NCBI GenBank assembly: GCA_026545765.1
Contig: CM048840.1
Span: 19,472,765-19,536,764 of the forward strand
Direction: 5' to 3'
From: Plantago major
Taxonomy: Eukaryota > Streptophyta > Magnoliopsida > Lamiales > Plantaginaceae
Length of the DNA: 64,000 nt
Shown piece after piece: positions 10,922 to 23,367 of this stretch; the stretch's first letter is position 1, and each line of letters begins with the position of its first letter. The translations under genes were made by a program, and so were the position numbers. The notes under the pieces were generated by a model. The model did no database searches and was not told the origin of the DNA. It worked only from the letters and a program-made list of their open reading frames with translations.

Positions 10922-13900
10922 ATGGCTGAAAGCTCTAAGGCTAAGAGCATGGAACGTGCTCTGATGGAGAGGCCGGGTTTTGGATCGGAAGGGAGAAAAT
11001 TATCTCTTCTAACGAATCACTTTAATGTCAATGTTTCCAGAAAAGATGGCCACTTTTATCAGTATGATGTAAGAATTCTGTTGTTGTACTTTGAGCTGAG
11101 TGAGTTTCTTGAGTATTGCATCTAATGTTCATGATGTTTGTGTGGAGGTTTCCTTTTATTACAAGGACATGACGCCTGCTGATGCGAAAGGGGTTGGTAG
11201 GAAAGTGTTGGATAAGCTTCATGAGATATACTATTCTGATCTTGCTCGTATGCACTACGCGTATGATGGAGAGAAAACCTTGTTTACAGTTGGTCCACTG
11301 CCTAAAAATAAGGAGGAGTTTACTGTGCCTGTGGAGGAACGATCCTCAGTTAGGTACAATTCGTAATGGTTTACGAAGTTTTTTTGTCGAACATGATTGT
11401 CAGTTATACTTTTGTAGCAATAACATTGTTCTGAATCAGTAATGAATTGAGGGGGGAAAGAAAGAACTTTTTTCTTCTTCTATGGTAATTTAGCTACGGT
11501 TTACGTACAGGAGAACTAGCCCAGGGGCTGATGGTGGCAGTCCAAGAGGAAGCGATAGGAAGAGGTCGAAAAAAAATGCTCACATGAAGACTTACAAAGT
11601 TGAGATTAAATATACTACCAAGATTCCAATCCTAGCCATTGCGGATGTCCTTTGTGGGAAAACACCGGAGAAGTTTCAAGAAGCGAGTAGAGTGCTCGAT
11701 GTCATATTGAGGCAGCATGCCTCAAAACAGTAAGGAATTTTATTCTGCTTTTGTTTTCTGCCTGCTTAATTTAGACTAGTTTTGGATCTTGCAGTTGATT
11801 TTCTACTTTTTTTTCTGTTTGTTCTGTGCCTGCAGGGGTTGCCTTCTAGTTAAGCAGTCGTTTTTCCACAACCAGGTAATGAATTTTGTTGACTTAGGGG
11901 GCGGTGTACAGGGCTGTCGAGGCTACCATTCGGGTTTTAGAGCCACACTGAATGGTCTTTCCTTGAACATGGGTATATATCCAATCTATATTCAGATAAA
12001 CATAGTTGCAGTTTTAGCAAAACGCACCACTAACCGTATTATGATTGGCAGACCTCACTACTACGATGACTGTCAAGACAGGTCCTGTGATCGACTTTCT
12101 GTGTGACAATCAAAAAGTTGATCACCCTTCTAAAATTAACTGGAAGGAGGTAATAGTTGATCACATTAACTATTGGCTTATGAAGTTAATAGTTTTATGT
12201 TATTGTTCAGACGAAAACTGACACAAACTTATTGAACAGGCTGAAAAGACATTGAAGAATCTCAGGATCGAGACTACGCACACAAAGCTCGAGTACAAAA
12301 TCAGGGGTCTAACCAGAGAAATATGCCGGAGGCAGATGTATGTTCCTGTAATTCACATGTACTATATCTGTCAGGCTTCAAATTTTCGTCAAATTTAATG
12401 AAATAATGTTTCCTGTCATTAGGTTCTCTATGAAACAAAGGTCGGGCGAACAGGTCGAACTGACAGTATATGAATATTATGTACGACATCGCAACATGCC
12501 ATTGCAGATATCTGGAAATTTTCCCTGCATAGATGCTGGAAAGCGAAAGAAGCCTGTTTACATTCCTATTGAGGTAGTAAAGTTAAAAATTTATTTTCTC
12601 CTGTTATATGCTAAATCTATATGTGTGTGCTGATGTAGTTTCTATTTGCATGCTTAGCTGTGCAATCTTGTTTCGTTGCAACGCTACACCAAAGCAATAA
12701 CCAACCTACAAAGGGCTGCACTTGTCGAAAAATCTAGGCAAAAGCCTCCGGAAAGGATGCGTGCATTGATGAATGTGAGTCAGTATTGAGTAACTAGAAG
12801 TTCCTGATTTTTTGCGGTGTTTAGTTTGACAATAATGATTGATCTGAAATGCAGGCCTTCGATTCAAGCAGATATGACACTAACCCTCTTCTTCGATCTC
12901 TTGGAGTTCAAATCACCAACGAGTTTACTCGTGTTGAAGGTCGGATACTTGAAGCCCCAGAGGTATTCCATTACCAAAATTCTGTTCTGAGAAGCCTTTT
13001 AATTACTTATGTTCCTTACGGATGTTACTTCATTGCAGTTGAGAGTAGGAGGCAATAATGTCTTCGTCCCTTCCGATGGAAAGTGGAACTTCAACAGCAA
13101 GGTATGATTCAGTTTCTGTCAATTTTTCCTTTTCTTTTGTTTTTTCCTTTCATGAAGCTTTAGTTGGTAAGATTGGCTTGGAATGTTTTCTTGCAGACCC
13201 TGATGCAGCCTGTCAGGCTTGAACGCTGGGCTATCGTGAACTTCTCTTCTCGTTGTGATATGAGAAAATTGTCTGGCGATCTTATCAGATGTGGACAAGA
13301 TAAGGGAATGGTTAGTACTATATGAGCGTATTCATATGCATTGAAAAGTAACAAGGTTTGTGCTATGTTCATATTCAAAGACAATGTTTCTTTAACTGTA
13401 TGAAGTCAATAGCTGCACCGCGTTATATGCTTTTAGAGAATCCAGAATATAGGCGAAAGTCCACACCTGAAAGGATCTACAAGATGATAGAGATGCTCGG
13501 CAAAGATCTTTCTAATTCGCTCCAGTTTCTGCTGTGCATTCTGCCTGAGAAAAAGAATTCAGTATTATATGGTTTAGATTCTTACACTTATTCTTTATTC
13601 TTGCCTTTTTCTCTGTTAATTTTTTTTTATAAATGATCTCCTGTACATTTATTTTGTTACATGTAAGGCCCATGGAAGCGAGCGATTCTATGTGATTTTG
13701 GAGTAGCTACGCAGTGCCTTTCGCTGACTCAAGCTCCAACCCATCAGTATCTAACAAATTTGCTTCTAAAGATAAATGCCAAGGCAAGTTACCACACTTG
13801 TCATTCTTTAACTGTTTAACCTATGTTAGTACAATACAAAGTATCATCTTGCCAATGATTTTTTGATTTTTTTGTGGTTTGCATTTCAATTTTCGCAGCT

Positions 13901-15408
13901 TGGTGGAAGTAATTCGTTGCTTCAGATGGAGCATCCCCTAACTCCCGATGATCGAAGATTTCCAACGCTTATTGTTGGAATGGACGTCTCTCATGGCTCG
14001 CCTGATTATTCAACTGCAGCAGTAAGTTATTCTCCATAAATTCTGATATCAAAATCCATCTGCTATTCGTGTACTATATGTTATGAACCCTTGCTGTGTT
14101 TAATTCATATATAGGTGGTGAATTCGAGGGAGTGGCCTTATATATCTCGCTATCGGGCTACAGTTCGTACGCAGGCACCCAAAACTGAGATGATTGATAA
14201 GTTAGTTGATGAAGTCGGAGATGATGATCATGGAATTTTCAGGTTATCCGAGTCATCTTGATGCACAATATATACTTGGCTACAATAGAACCATACATAG
14301 CTCTAACCTGATTGCTTTTTTAAATTGATTGTACTGTATATTACAGGGAAGTTTTGATGGATTTCTATACGTCGAGCCACAAGAGGAAACCAGACCGCAT
14401 TATCATTTTTAGGTACAAATTCATTAAGCTATGTTCCTCTTTAACAATATATACGAATTCCTATGTCTGAACATTCGGGATAAAAAAATGTTTTAGGGAT
14501 GGAGTTGGTGAGGGCCAGTTTAAACAAGTCCTGGACATCGAGCTGGAGCAGATTATGAAGGTATGTACCTTAATGAAAACAGCCAAAAGTAGAATTTACG
14601 TCTAATTACAGAATTATGGATGAGATTGCATTCTGAGTTCAGGCTTGCAAGCTCAAAGATCAGACATGGAATCCCAAGTTTACTGTCATTGTGGCTCAAA
14701 AGAGACAACAAACCAGATTCTTCCAGTCCAATTCTAGTCACAATGTTCCAGCAGGTTTGTGAATCAACATTTACTACTTGTCTGAAGAAAGACATTAGCT
14801 TTTTTATGTAACATTTTTGTCATTTTCACGTGCAGGTACTATCGTTGATACTGGAGTCTGTCATCCCAAGAATTTCGATTTTTTCTTGTGTTCTCAAGCT
14901 GGCCCAATTGTAAGTTTATGGGGTGTTTTTCCAGGATTACATTCATACTTAACTAGCTTCTATTCATACTCTTTATTGTTACCAATGACCTCACGATACA
15001 TTATTTCTGCTATGTTTAGGGAACAACGCGACCTACTCACTACCACGTGTTATATGATGAAACTGGCTTCCCTGCAGATATCTTGCAAAGAATCGTTCAC
15101 TCCTTGGCTTACGTGTATGCACATTGTTTGCAAATAATCTTCGTTCAATTTAAAATGGCAGTCTGATCATCTGTTGTTAATGTGACCGTTTTCTATATTT
15201 CAGGTACCAGAGGAGCACAACAATCATCTCAGGAGTTGCTCCAATCCGCTACGCGCATCTAGCAGCAGAACAGATGGCTAAGTTTATTAGTAATTCGGGC
15301 GAGTACTCTGATCGTACTTCGAGCCAAGGAGGAGAAGGGAGTGTTGCTGCAGTGACTCAACTCCCAAAGCTGAAGGGTGATATCAGCAAATCTATGTTCT
15401 TCTGTTAG
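10922..15408 (+). CDS. AGO4-like: ARGONAUTE of the AGO4/6/9 clade, tandem copy B (21 coding exons, 868 aa)
   Basis: Tandem paralogue of the gene at 3016. Exons: 10922-11068, 11148-11353, 11511-11729, 11836-11972, 12052-12149, 12240-12337, 12423-12573, 12658-12774, 12855-12962, 13039-13101, 13197-13310, 13406-13571, 13668-13783, 13899-14021, 14115-14242, 14347-14412, 14497-14560, 14643-14754, 14836-14909, 15020-15114, 15204-15408. Most exons match copy A in length to the base; differences are multiples of three. The last exon equals exons 21 and 22 of copy A joined, so one intron is absent. D609, E646, D687 and H819 keep the slicer site. The start has the same MAESSKA opening and lies after a purine-rich leader. 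Intron 13 again begins with GC. The protein looks functional, and clear divergence from copy A (for example KTPEKFQEAS against QDSEQFQEAV) shows that the duplication is not recent. Confidence 0.92.
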
Positions 15409-16632
15409 ATCTGCATGCATGATATTGTTTTGAAGGGTTCTCTTGAGACATTTGATGGATATTTGGTCTGTCGATCGCACCAAATGCGACGGAGATCACG
15501 AATTTGGCCTTGATGGGATTTGAACCTACAACTAAGACCTCAATGGGACTCGAACCTGCAACTAATAGTATATTGTTTCTCTTTTCTTTTTAAAAACCAA
15601 ATGAGACATTTTGTTGGTTAAAATTATTGTTATTTTGCTTAGAATTCCTAAATTTTCAGAACCTTTTTGAAAAACTATTCTCAAAAGGATGTCTATTGTT
15701 ACTTTAGAAATTACACAAAGTTTGATTGACCTTAAAATCGTACTAATAACCGGACTAATGTTGTTAATTATATTTATAATAATGTTATAAATAATATTTT
15801 GCATGTCAGTTTTCTTATGTATACGTACATCACTAATAGGTAAAACTTCAAATGTTTCGGAATATAATTGTAATGTTTGTATGTAAGCATGGTATGTAGT
15901 CACACTTACTCTAGAAATTCTTGATTCCATTTTATAATTAAATGCCTTTATTTCAAAGGTTAAGATACAAAAGCCCTAAAACAATTGACTATTGTTAACA
16001 AGACATTCGAGTTCAATTTCATCCTTTAAACCCTATTAGGACCGATTTTGGTACTTTTCAGGACAATGTGCGGTTGGTGCAGGTGCTCAATAGTTCCCTC
16101 TAAAGTCGGCGCATTGCTCGTCCACTTGAATCGCTCAGCTCGCCCGCTTTTCTTTTCTTTCACTCGGCTCCTTTTCTTATTTATGTTTAATCCCTGTTTC
16201 AGTGTTTTGCTTTCGACCTCACAACAGATCTTTTCTTTATTTCATTTTGACCCACAAAACTATTCATTTTCAAACCAAAACCTCTAGCCATAACTTAAAT
16301 TCATTCAGTACTAATGATTTACATTCTACTCACTATTTACTCCCAGATGGAAACTTTTTATTTTACTATTTTTATGTCATAATTAAAGCTTTCAATTTTC
16401 ATTTTTGACGATTATTACTTCAACTATAATAGTACTATCTTTACACAAAGTAAAATTCAAGTCAAGATAAAATTTCAACCCACACTATTATTTTAATTCA
16501 AAAGTAATATTACCTTAGTTTTTCGGTTAAATGGAAACATGAAAATTCAGACGGTACCGGTACGGAGGAAGTATTATATTGATTACATAAAATTAAGATG
16601 TTTACAGGTTTTCTTCGTTTTTGTAGTTTATA
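15409..16632. other. Intergenic, downstream of AGO copy B
   Basis: No gene is seen. At 15508-15566 two nearly identical units of about 30 bp follow each other (GATGGGATTTGAACCTACAA and AATGGGACTCGAACCTGCAA). Each holds the complement of a tRNA B-box-like string, which suggests a scrap of tRNA-derived repeat. The rest is AT-rich. Confidence 0.45.
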
Positions 16633-16883
16633 CTCCCTCCATTCTTTTACAAGTATTACATTTTGCCATTTTGGATGTTTTTTTTACAAGTTTAATATTT
16701 TCTTTTTTAGAAATCCACTATTTTCAACTTTTAATTATTTAATCATTCTCTTTCATACTTTATCTACTCTCTTACTTTTTCTAATTTATTTCTTACTTTT
16801 TACTATCTACTTATGATTTTATTTATTTTCTTTAAAAATTTTGCAAAATCAAAATGTAACAGTTGTAAAAGAACGGAGGGACC
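16633..16883. mobile_element. Stowaway-like MITE (Tc1/mariner type), 251 bp
   Basis: TA target dinucleotides flank a sequence whose ends pair over about 25 bp: CTCCCTCCATTCTTTTACAA at the left, and the complement of TTGTAAAAGAACGGAGGGAC at the right. CTCCCTCC-type ends with TA duplication define Stowaway MITEs. Confidence 0.8.
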
Positions 16884-17196
16884 TACTTGCAAGTTGAAAC
16901 TTGGAACTAAATCTAATCAATAAATTAAATTTAAAAAAAAATAATTATACTGAACAGTCGTATAAAATTTACAAAGCGGCCCTTCAAAACTCTTTTTCTG
17001 TTATCTTCTTTTTTTTTTCTTCTTCTTCTTCTTCTTCTCTTCCACCGTTTCATTTCAATTCACTTTCCCCAATCATTTCAATTCAATTTCCCCCCATTTT
17101 TCTAGGGTTTCTCTCTCTCTCAACTCTTCAACTTCACTCAATCACTCACCAAATCAATCAATTCACACCATTTTCTTCCTCAATCGATCCAACACC

Positions 17197-18905
17197 ATGT
17201 CAGGATCGACGGTTTCCATCACCGCAAATCAAGCCTCCACCGCTCGCCGCCGTGCCGTCGACAAAAACCTCACCGCCGTGGAATCCACTGATGTCGCCGA
17301 TATCACGGCTGCAAAAACCATCACCCGCGACACAGACGACACCACGATTTTGAAACCGAAGCCGCAGACTCAAACCCGGAGATCCGGTCAAACGAGGAAG
17401 CCGCAGAAGTCCGGCTGGATGACTGTAGTTAGCATTCTCACTAAGAACATTGCGTTGTTGGTGGTTTTGTTAGGTTTCGTGCAGATGATTCGGTGGGTGG
17501 TGTACAATGCGGGTAAGGATACGGAGGGTTTGTCGGGTATTTCGGGTGATTTCGATGGGAAATTTGCGGAAGTGGAGAGGTTTGTTAAGAAGACGCTGAC
17601 GGCGATGCAGGTGCAGGTGGATGCTGTGGATAGGAAAGTTGAGGAGGGGATTAGTTCTGTGAGGAAGGAGTTTGATGAGAAATTGGGGAAGAAGGGTGAC
17701 GAAATCGATTTGAAGTTTAAGGCGTTGGATGCGAGGAATGATGGTATTGACAAGTTTATTGATGATTTTGCGGCGAAGGGGTATTTATTGAAGGAGGAGT
17801 TTGCAGAGTTTTTTGATGAGTTTGAGAAGGAGAGGAAGGGTGCTGGTAGTGGCGAGGTGAGTTTGGATGAGATAAAGGGTTATGCTAGGGAGATTGTGGA
17901 GAAGGAGATTGAGAAACATGCTGCTGATGGGCTGGGGATGGTGGATTATGCATTGGCGACTGGAGGTGCGAAGGTGATTAGGCATTCGGAGCCGGTTGTT
18001 TCTGGTGGCTGGTCTTTGAATAGGAACAAGGTTAGTCCTGGACCTGAGAAGATGCTTAGCCCTAGCTTAGGGGAGCCTGGACAATGTTTTGCTCTTAGAG
18101 GTGGGAGTGGCTTTGTTGAGGTTGCTCTTAGGTCACAGATTATACCAGATGCGTTTACTTTGGAACATGTTGCGAAGGTAATTGCTTGACTAAACTGCTC
18201 GTTTTTTTGCATTGTTAATACTTAATAGGTTCTGAGGACTTAACTGTGCATTACCGATTTGTTTTCTCCTTTATATATTGTGGTATGGATATTAAATATA
18301 ATTATCCATAACCTTCTGATCATGTTATCTTTGCTAAACTTGCATATCTGATAGGCTAGGATGTGCTTTAATGCTCTGTAGTTTTATGTTGGATTTATGT
18401 AATGTGTAGAAATAACACAAGAAATGTCAGAGTAGGACTTATGATGGTGCTGCCTACAACTGTTTGAATGGTCCTAAAACATTATGTATTGCGTAGCTTC
18501 TCTTGTTTTTCATCAGTCTACAACTTTCTGGATGGTCCTAAATGTCATTTCCCCTTGCACACGAGTTTCTGCTGAATCATTTCCTTGTTATGTGTACAGA
18601 GTGTTGCTTATGACCGGTCCAGTGCTCCAAAGGCTTGCAGGGTATTCGGATGGATGCATGGACAAGGTCCTGTTGATGGGCTATTTGATAGTAAAAAATT
18701 TCTTTTGGCTGAGTTTAGTTACGACCTTGAAAAGAGCAATGCTCAGACATACAAGGCGGTGGAGTCTGCTGCTGCAACTCTCGTAGACACTATTAGGTTT
18801 GAGTTTACATCCAACCATGGTCATGCTGGTCATACATGCATCTATAGACTACGGGTGCATGGTCATGAACCTAGTGCCGTTCCAATGTTGGAGAGTAACA
18901 ATTGA
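17197..18905 (+). CDS. SUN1/2-like: SUN-domain inner nuclear membrane protein (SUN1/SUN2 type)
   Basis: SUN proteins sit in the inner nuclear membrane and bind KASH proteins in the perinuclear space, joining nucleoskeleton and cytoskeleton (LINC complex). Two exons, 17197-18177 and 18600-18905, give 428 aa. The N-terminus is basic and Thr/Ser-rich (RRRA near 17-20, RRSGQTRKPQK near 61-71), as nucleoplasmic tails are. A single transmembrane helix lies at about 84-103 (NIALLVVLLGFVQMIRW), followed by a charged coiled coil to about 240. The C-terminal SUN domain includes DYALATGGAKVIRHSEP, SLGEPGQCFALRG and HVAKSVAYDRSSAPK, all typical of plant SUN1/SUN2. The exon junction falls at HVAK|SVAYD. 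The leader is pyrimidine-rich with a CTT run (about 17015-17040). Confidence 0.93.
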
Positions 18906-19609
18906 TTTTGCTGCTTTTACGTTCCAAGCTAGATTTATCAAGTTGTGTATTGCTCTGTCAACTTTTTGTTTGTTTTCTTGTGTATCATGTAAGGATGCTT
19001 CGTCTTGTGTTGAAATATCTTGTTAATGATGTGTGATTAAGCTGATTCGCTTGTGCTGTTTTAAATAGATTATTTGATTTCAACCTTGTGCAGCTAACTC
19101 TTTCTTGTTCTGAGTTGGTGATGAACTGATATTGAAACTAGAACTGTCCTCATTCCTTTTGTACTGAATTATGTCTTTGCCAAAGATTATAGGACTAAAG
19201 ATTAGTACTTGTACACCATATTGAGTAATTGAGTCACATGATAACATGGAAACAGTAAATGCCCCAATATGCACATAGACAAAGTCATGTTACACCTTCG
19301 AACTTGCATATGTTGGTGCAATTATGTTACCGTCTCATTAAATGCACACATATTCCCATCCCACCGTCCACCAACACACCATGATTATAACAAAACAAAA
19401 ACAAAAATGTTTATTGCTCCAAGTTTCAACTTATAACTGAAGAATCCTACTCAAATGTTGAAAACTTGAAATCGTGCCAAGATGACAAGATCTCTAGTCA
19501 CTTTCAAACGATCCATTGTGGTTTAATAAATTACTCCCACTCCCTATATGTAAATGAACACATGTTTAAGGCAAGAAGACAAGTAGAATTGATCGATAGA
19601 AACTATAAC
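18906..19609. other. Intergenic between the SUN gene and the pectinesterase gene
   Basis: Holds the 3' UTR of the SUN gene and the likely promoter of the pectinesterase. I see no further gene or repeat. An open frame runs upstream of the chosen pectinesterase ATG, but it encodes nothing recognisable before the signal peptide. Confidence 0.4.
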
Positions 19610-22455
19610 ATGTCACACCTCCATCTCCTACTCTTGTTCACTCTCCTCCTCCTTATTCCACCACCACCCACCGCCGCATCTCAACCACCATCCACCGTGT
19701 GCAAAACCACCCTCTACCCAAAACTCTGCCTGACACTCCTCTCCTCCTTCAAACACACGCCCTCCACCAGCTACAGCAAATTCTCAATCAAACAATGCCT
19801 CAAACACGCCCGAAAACTCTCCCATTCCATTTCCCATTTCATTTCCAGCCCCAACAAAATCCAGAAATCCAACATGAGCCGGTTCGAAGTCGGAGCAGTT
19901 ACAGACTGCCTGAAGCTGACCGAGCTGAATGTGGGCTACTTGGAGACAATACCGAGTGAACTGGAGAGTAATGCGGGTGAGGAGGTTGTGGGGAGAGTGG
20001 AGAGCTTGCTGAGTGGAGTGGTGACGAATCAGCAGACGTGTTTTGATGGGCTGGCGGAGGTCGGGAGTGGGATTGCGACGGCGGTGGCGGAGGTGGTGGG
20101 TGGTGTGGAGGGGTTGTATAGTGTGGCGCTTGGTTTGGTGGCGGAGGGGCTGAGGAAGCAGCGGAGGAAGGGTGGTCATGTGAGGAGGGAGGTGGTGGAG
20201 GTGGAGTGGGATTGGGTGCGCTACTCGACTCAATCTACACTTTCCAAGGTACATTGTAATAGAATATTAGAATATCCCACGTCTCTTGTGATTGGAGAAA
20301 TTTCATTTTGACATTTTCAATTTCCCATCAATTCAATTCATACTTCAGATCTTTCCTACGGTGGGAGGATTTGAATATAAGAAACTACATCAAACATTGT
20401 AATTAATTTAATTAATTAATTACGGGGTACTAGAAAAAGTTCCTCAAATATTCCAATTGATCTTTGGATTCATTTCTAAGTATAGACACTTGAAGTGAAC
20501 TCATCAAGCACGAGACTTTGTGTCAGATGAAACATTAACAACTTGTTGTAAACTTAACCTTTGTAGTTTGTAGCTTTACTTTACTCGTATAGATTCTTCG
20601 CCCAAGGTCAAAATGAGGTAATTAAATATTTCATCCTTGTGTTTTATTGAACGTGTTTTATGTAAAGTGCAAATGTATATAATGATTTTACATTTATTAA
20701 ACGAATTATTGACATTATAACAAAAATTTCATTATCAGAGGACATATACTATCTTCCTTCAAATATTTTGCTACCCCGACTAATAATCCTATGTCCGCCC
20801 ATGTGAAAACCACTTTTCATTTTGCATTATTTTTATTTATTTTTTGATAAAAAGTTATTTTGATATTTCCACTTGATTATTAACGTTGTATGATAATTCC
20901 TAGTAGCAACCGGTTTACATGTTGCAAACTAATAGATTGTTGGTTTATAAGCGGTTGGGGTAAGTTATTTGTGTGTAAAGTTTCAGAAAAACATTAAATA
21001 TTTGAAACGAAATGGAATACAGCTTAAGGCTTGCTGAGATCAGGGGCGGAACCAGGAGGGGGGCAAATTCGTTAATAACCTCATATATATAATTTCGCCC
21101 CAGCAAAGTTCGAATCCTGGGTCCGCCCCTGGCTAAGATTGACCTCATATTTGAAATGCAGGTCCCACACGCAACAAAGGAATCTTCAGATACAAGGCGT
21201 CGTGTTGAAGAGTTGCTTAATGGCGGAGTTCATGTTAACACTATAGTCACCGTGAGCCCCTACGGATGGGAGAACTTCACGTCCTTAAATGATGCCATTA
21301 CTTTTGCGCCTAACGACACGGTGATCAGTGATGGATATTTCGTCATTCACGCAAAGCAAGGCTACTATGAGGAATACGTTGTGGTGCCAAGAAACAAGAA
21401 ATACATAATGTTGATTGGAGATGGGATCAATCGTACTGTTATTTCTGGAAACCGGAGTGTTGTTGATGGCTGGACCACCTTCAATTCCGCTACATTTGGT
21501 TAGTGGACGTTCTTACCAAAATATTTTCCATTCGAGCACCATATGTTTCACTCTCCTAAACTAGTAGGAGGAGGTTATAAGCTAGTAGTACTAAATAGGC
21601 GCTGAACTTACATGATTTCAAATTTAAAATATGCCTTTGTTAACTTATTCGCCATAACCTTGCTTTTCTTGAGATGATGCATTTATCTCGAATTCTCAAT
21701 CATTAAGTCACTTCTCATTTTGTACAAATTTGCACCAAGCAGTAGTGTATGGGGAAGGATTTGTCGCAATGGACATAAAGTTCGAGAACAGAGCCGGACC
21801 ATGGAAGCACCAAGCGGTAGCAATGAGAAACAGTGCGGATTTGTCCACGTTCTTCCGTTGCAGCTTCGATGGCTATCAAGACACACTCTACGTTCACTCC
21901 CTTCGCCAATTCTATAGAGAATGTGACATTTATGGAACGGTAGACTTCATCTTCGGAAATGCAGCTGCTGTTTTTCAAAATTGCAACCTGTTGGCCCATA
22001 AACCCATGCCAGACCAAAAAATTGCCTTCACGGCCCAAGGAAGAATTGATCCAAACCAAAACACAGGCATATCAATCCAAAATTCTACTATTGGGCCTGC
22101 ACCCGATTACGAACTGGAGTTCAATTTGAGTACTAATGCAAATTATCTCGGTAGGCCGTGGAAAACGTACTCTAGGACGGTGTATATGGAGTCGTACATT
22201 GGGAGTTTGATTCACCCTTCAGGCTGGTTGGAGTGGAATGGGACGAACGGGTTGGATACGCTCTATTATGGAGAGTACGGGAACTACGGGCCGGGTGCAA
22301 ATACGAGTATGAGAGTACAATGGCCCGGGTATAGTGTGATGAGTGATTCACAAGCTATGAATTTTACGGTTTATAATTTTACAATGGGGGATACTTGGTT
22401 GCCTTATACGAGTATTCCTTTTTCCGCAGGCTTGTTGAATTCGTCAGCTTCATAG
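19610..22455 (+). CDS. Pectinesterase with N-terminal inhibitor (PMEI) domain
   Basis: Secreted group-2 pectin methylesterase that demethylates cell-wall homogalacturonan. Exons 19610-20248, 21162-21498 and 21740-22455 give 563 aa. The ATG at 19610 was chosen because a signal peptide starts there (MSHLHLLLLFTLLLLIP); the frame is open further upstream but looks non-coding. A PMEI domain follows, with its cysteines (TVCKTTLYPKLC, KQCL, TDCLKL, NQQTCFDGL). The esterase domain has all marks: GYYEEYV, QAVAMRNSAD, GYQDTLY with Asp373, VDFIFG with Asp394, and LGRPW with Arg464. The usual RRLL processing motif between the domains is not seen; a basic stretch (LRKQRRKGGHVRRE) could serve instead. Intron 1 (20249-21161) carries a 91-bp MITE. 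Confidence 0.92.
21041..21131. mobile_element. Very short hAT-like MITE (91 bp) in intron 1 of the pectinesterase gene
   Basis: The ends CAGGGGCGGAACCAGG and CCTGGGTCCGCCCCTG are inverted repeats with two mismatches. The flanks GCTGAGAT and GCTAAGAT are an 8-bp target duplication with one change, as hAT elements leave. Only about 60 bp lie between the inverted repeats, and they include AAGTTCGAATCC, which resembles a tRNA B box. Confidence 0.8.
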
Positions 22456-23208
22456 CTAGATTTTTGGTGGAAAGAATATGAGACAATGTTTTGTAAAATT
22501 ATTAGATGTTGTAATGTGCCAGATGTACTTAGTCATTAACGTTGATTTTTATAATCGCATTTTATATACTTAGATATTTTTAATTCTAGACTTATATCAC
22601 CACCAGTTTATAAGTGGATTTTTTTTCCGAATGTTCAAGAAAAAAAGTATTGGTGAGTTAAAATGTGATCAATATGTAAAGAAGTTGAAGTTACAAGAAG
22701 GAGGTGTTTGCATCTAGTCCCCATGATGCTAATTAATTTCTCCGAATGAAGTATTTTGTTAGTTGATTTTTCATTGATTACATTTGTAAACATTCGATAA
22801 TATTGAATTTTAAAAAAATAATAAAAAATCCTACAATAGTCTGGAGTAATCTTTGCTTAGTGTTTGAAAAATAAGAAAAATAGGCGACTCATTTCAGATG
22901 TAGTTAACTCATTAATGTAAAATCTTTATTTATGGTCCTATTATTCAATTTTTTTTGCTTTATTTTATTATGGTGCATCGTGGTCAATGTAAATTACATA
23001 AAGTAGAATTAATTGAAATTTTAAAATTACAAGAATGACAAATCCCACGTTGGTAGAAAATGGAAACAATTTAAATTTGAAAATAATATAAATTACATCC
23101 TATATTATTTTGTACAAACAGATACTGCTGATAAATCGATCATCAAAACAATTCGAAAATATGGAAGGCATATTTTTATTATTATTTGTCCTAAACATTT
23201 GAGAGTTA
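22456..23208. other. Intergenic, AT-rich
   Basis: Contains the 3' end of the pectinesterase transcript. I see no gene or recognisable element. Confidence 0.4.
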
Positions 23209-23367
23209 GGCTCTGTTCTCTTTGTCTGAACAAAATAGAACTTAACATAACAGAAATGAACTAAATGGAACTGGATTGAATCAATGTAGTAAAGAAAACA
23301 ACTAGAATCGAATCGAATAACTGAATCGAATCAAATTAATGAGTTTTCAGATAAAAAAAACAGAGCC
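23209..23367. mobile_element. MITE, PIF/Harbinger-like, 159 bp
   Basis: The ends GGCTCTGTTCTCTTTGTCTGAA and the complement of TTCAGATAAAAAAAACAGAGCC form an inverted repeat. TTA and TCA flank it as a 3-bp target duplication with one change. The paralogous position in the downstream duplicate (near 31306-31320, ACATTTCAGAGTCAAGTAAA) is empty. The 3-bp TNA duplication suggests PIF/Harbinger, but the superfamily is not certain. Confidence 0.65.

Noticed and set aside
16901-17353. 150-codon frame overlapping the start of the SUN gene
   Set aside because: It is a Ser/Pro-rich reading of the CT-rich leader and of the SUN coding sequence in another frame.
19466-19609. In-frame extension upstream of the pectinesterase start
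   Set aside because: The signal peptide begins at the ATG at 19610; an extension of 48 residues before it would bury the hydrophobic core.
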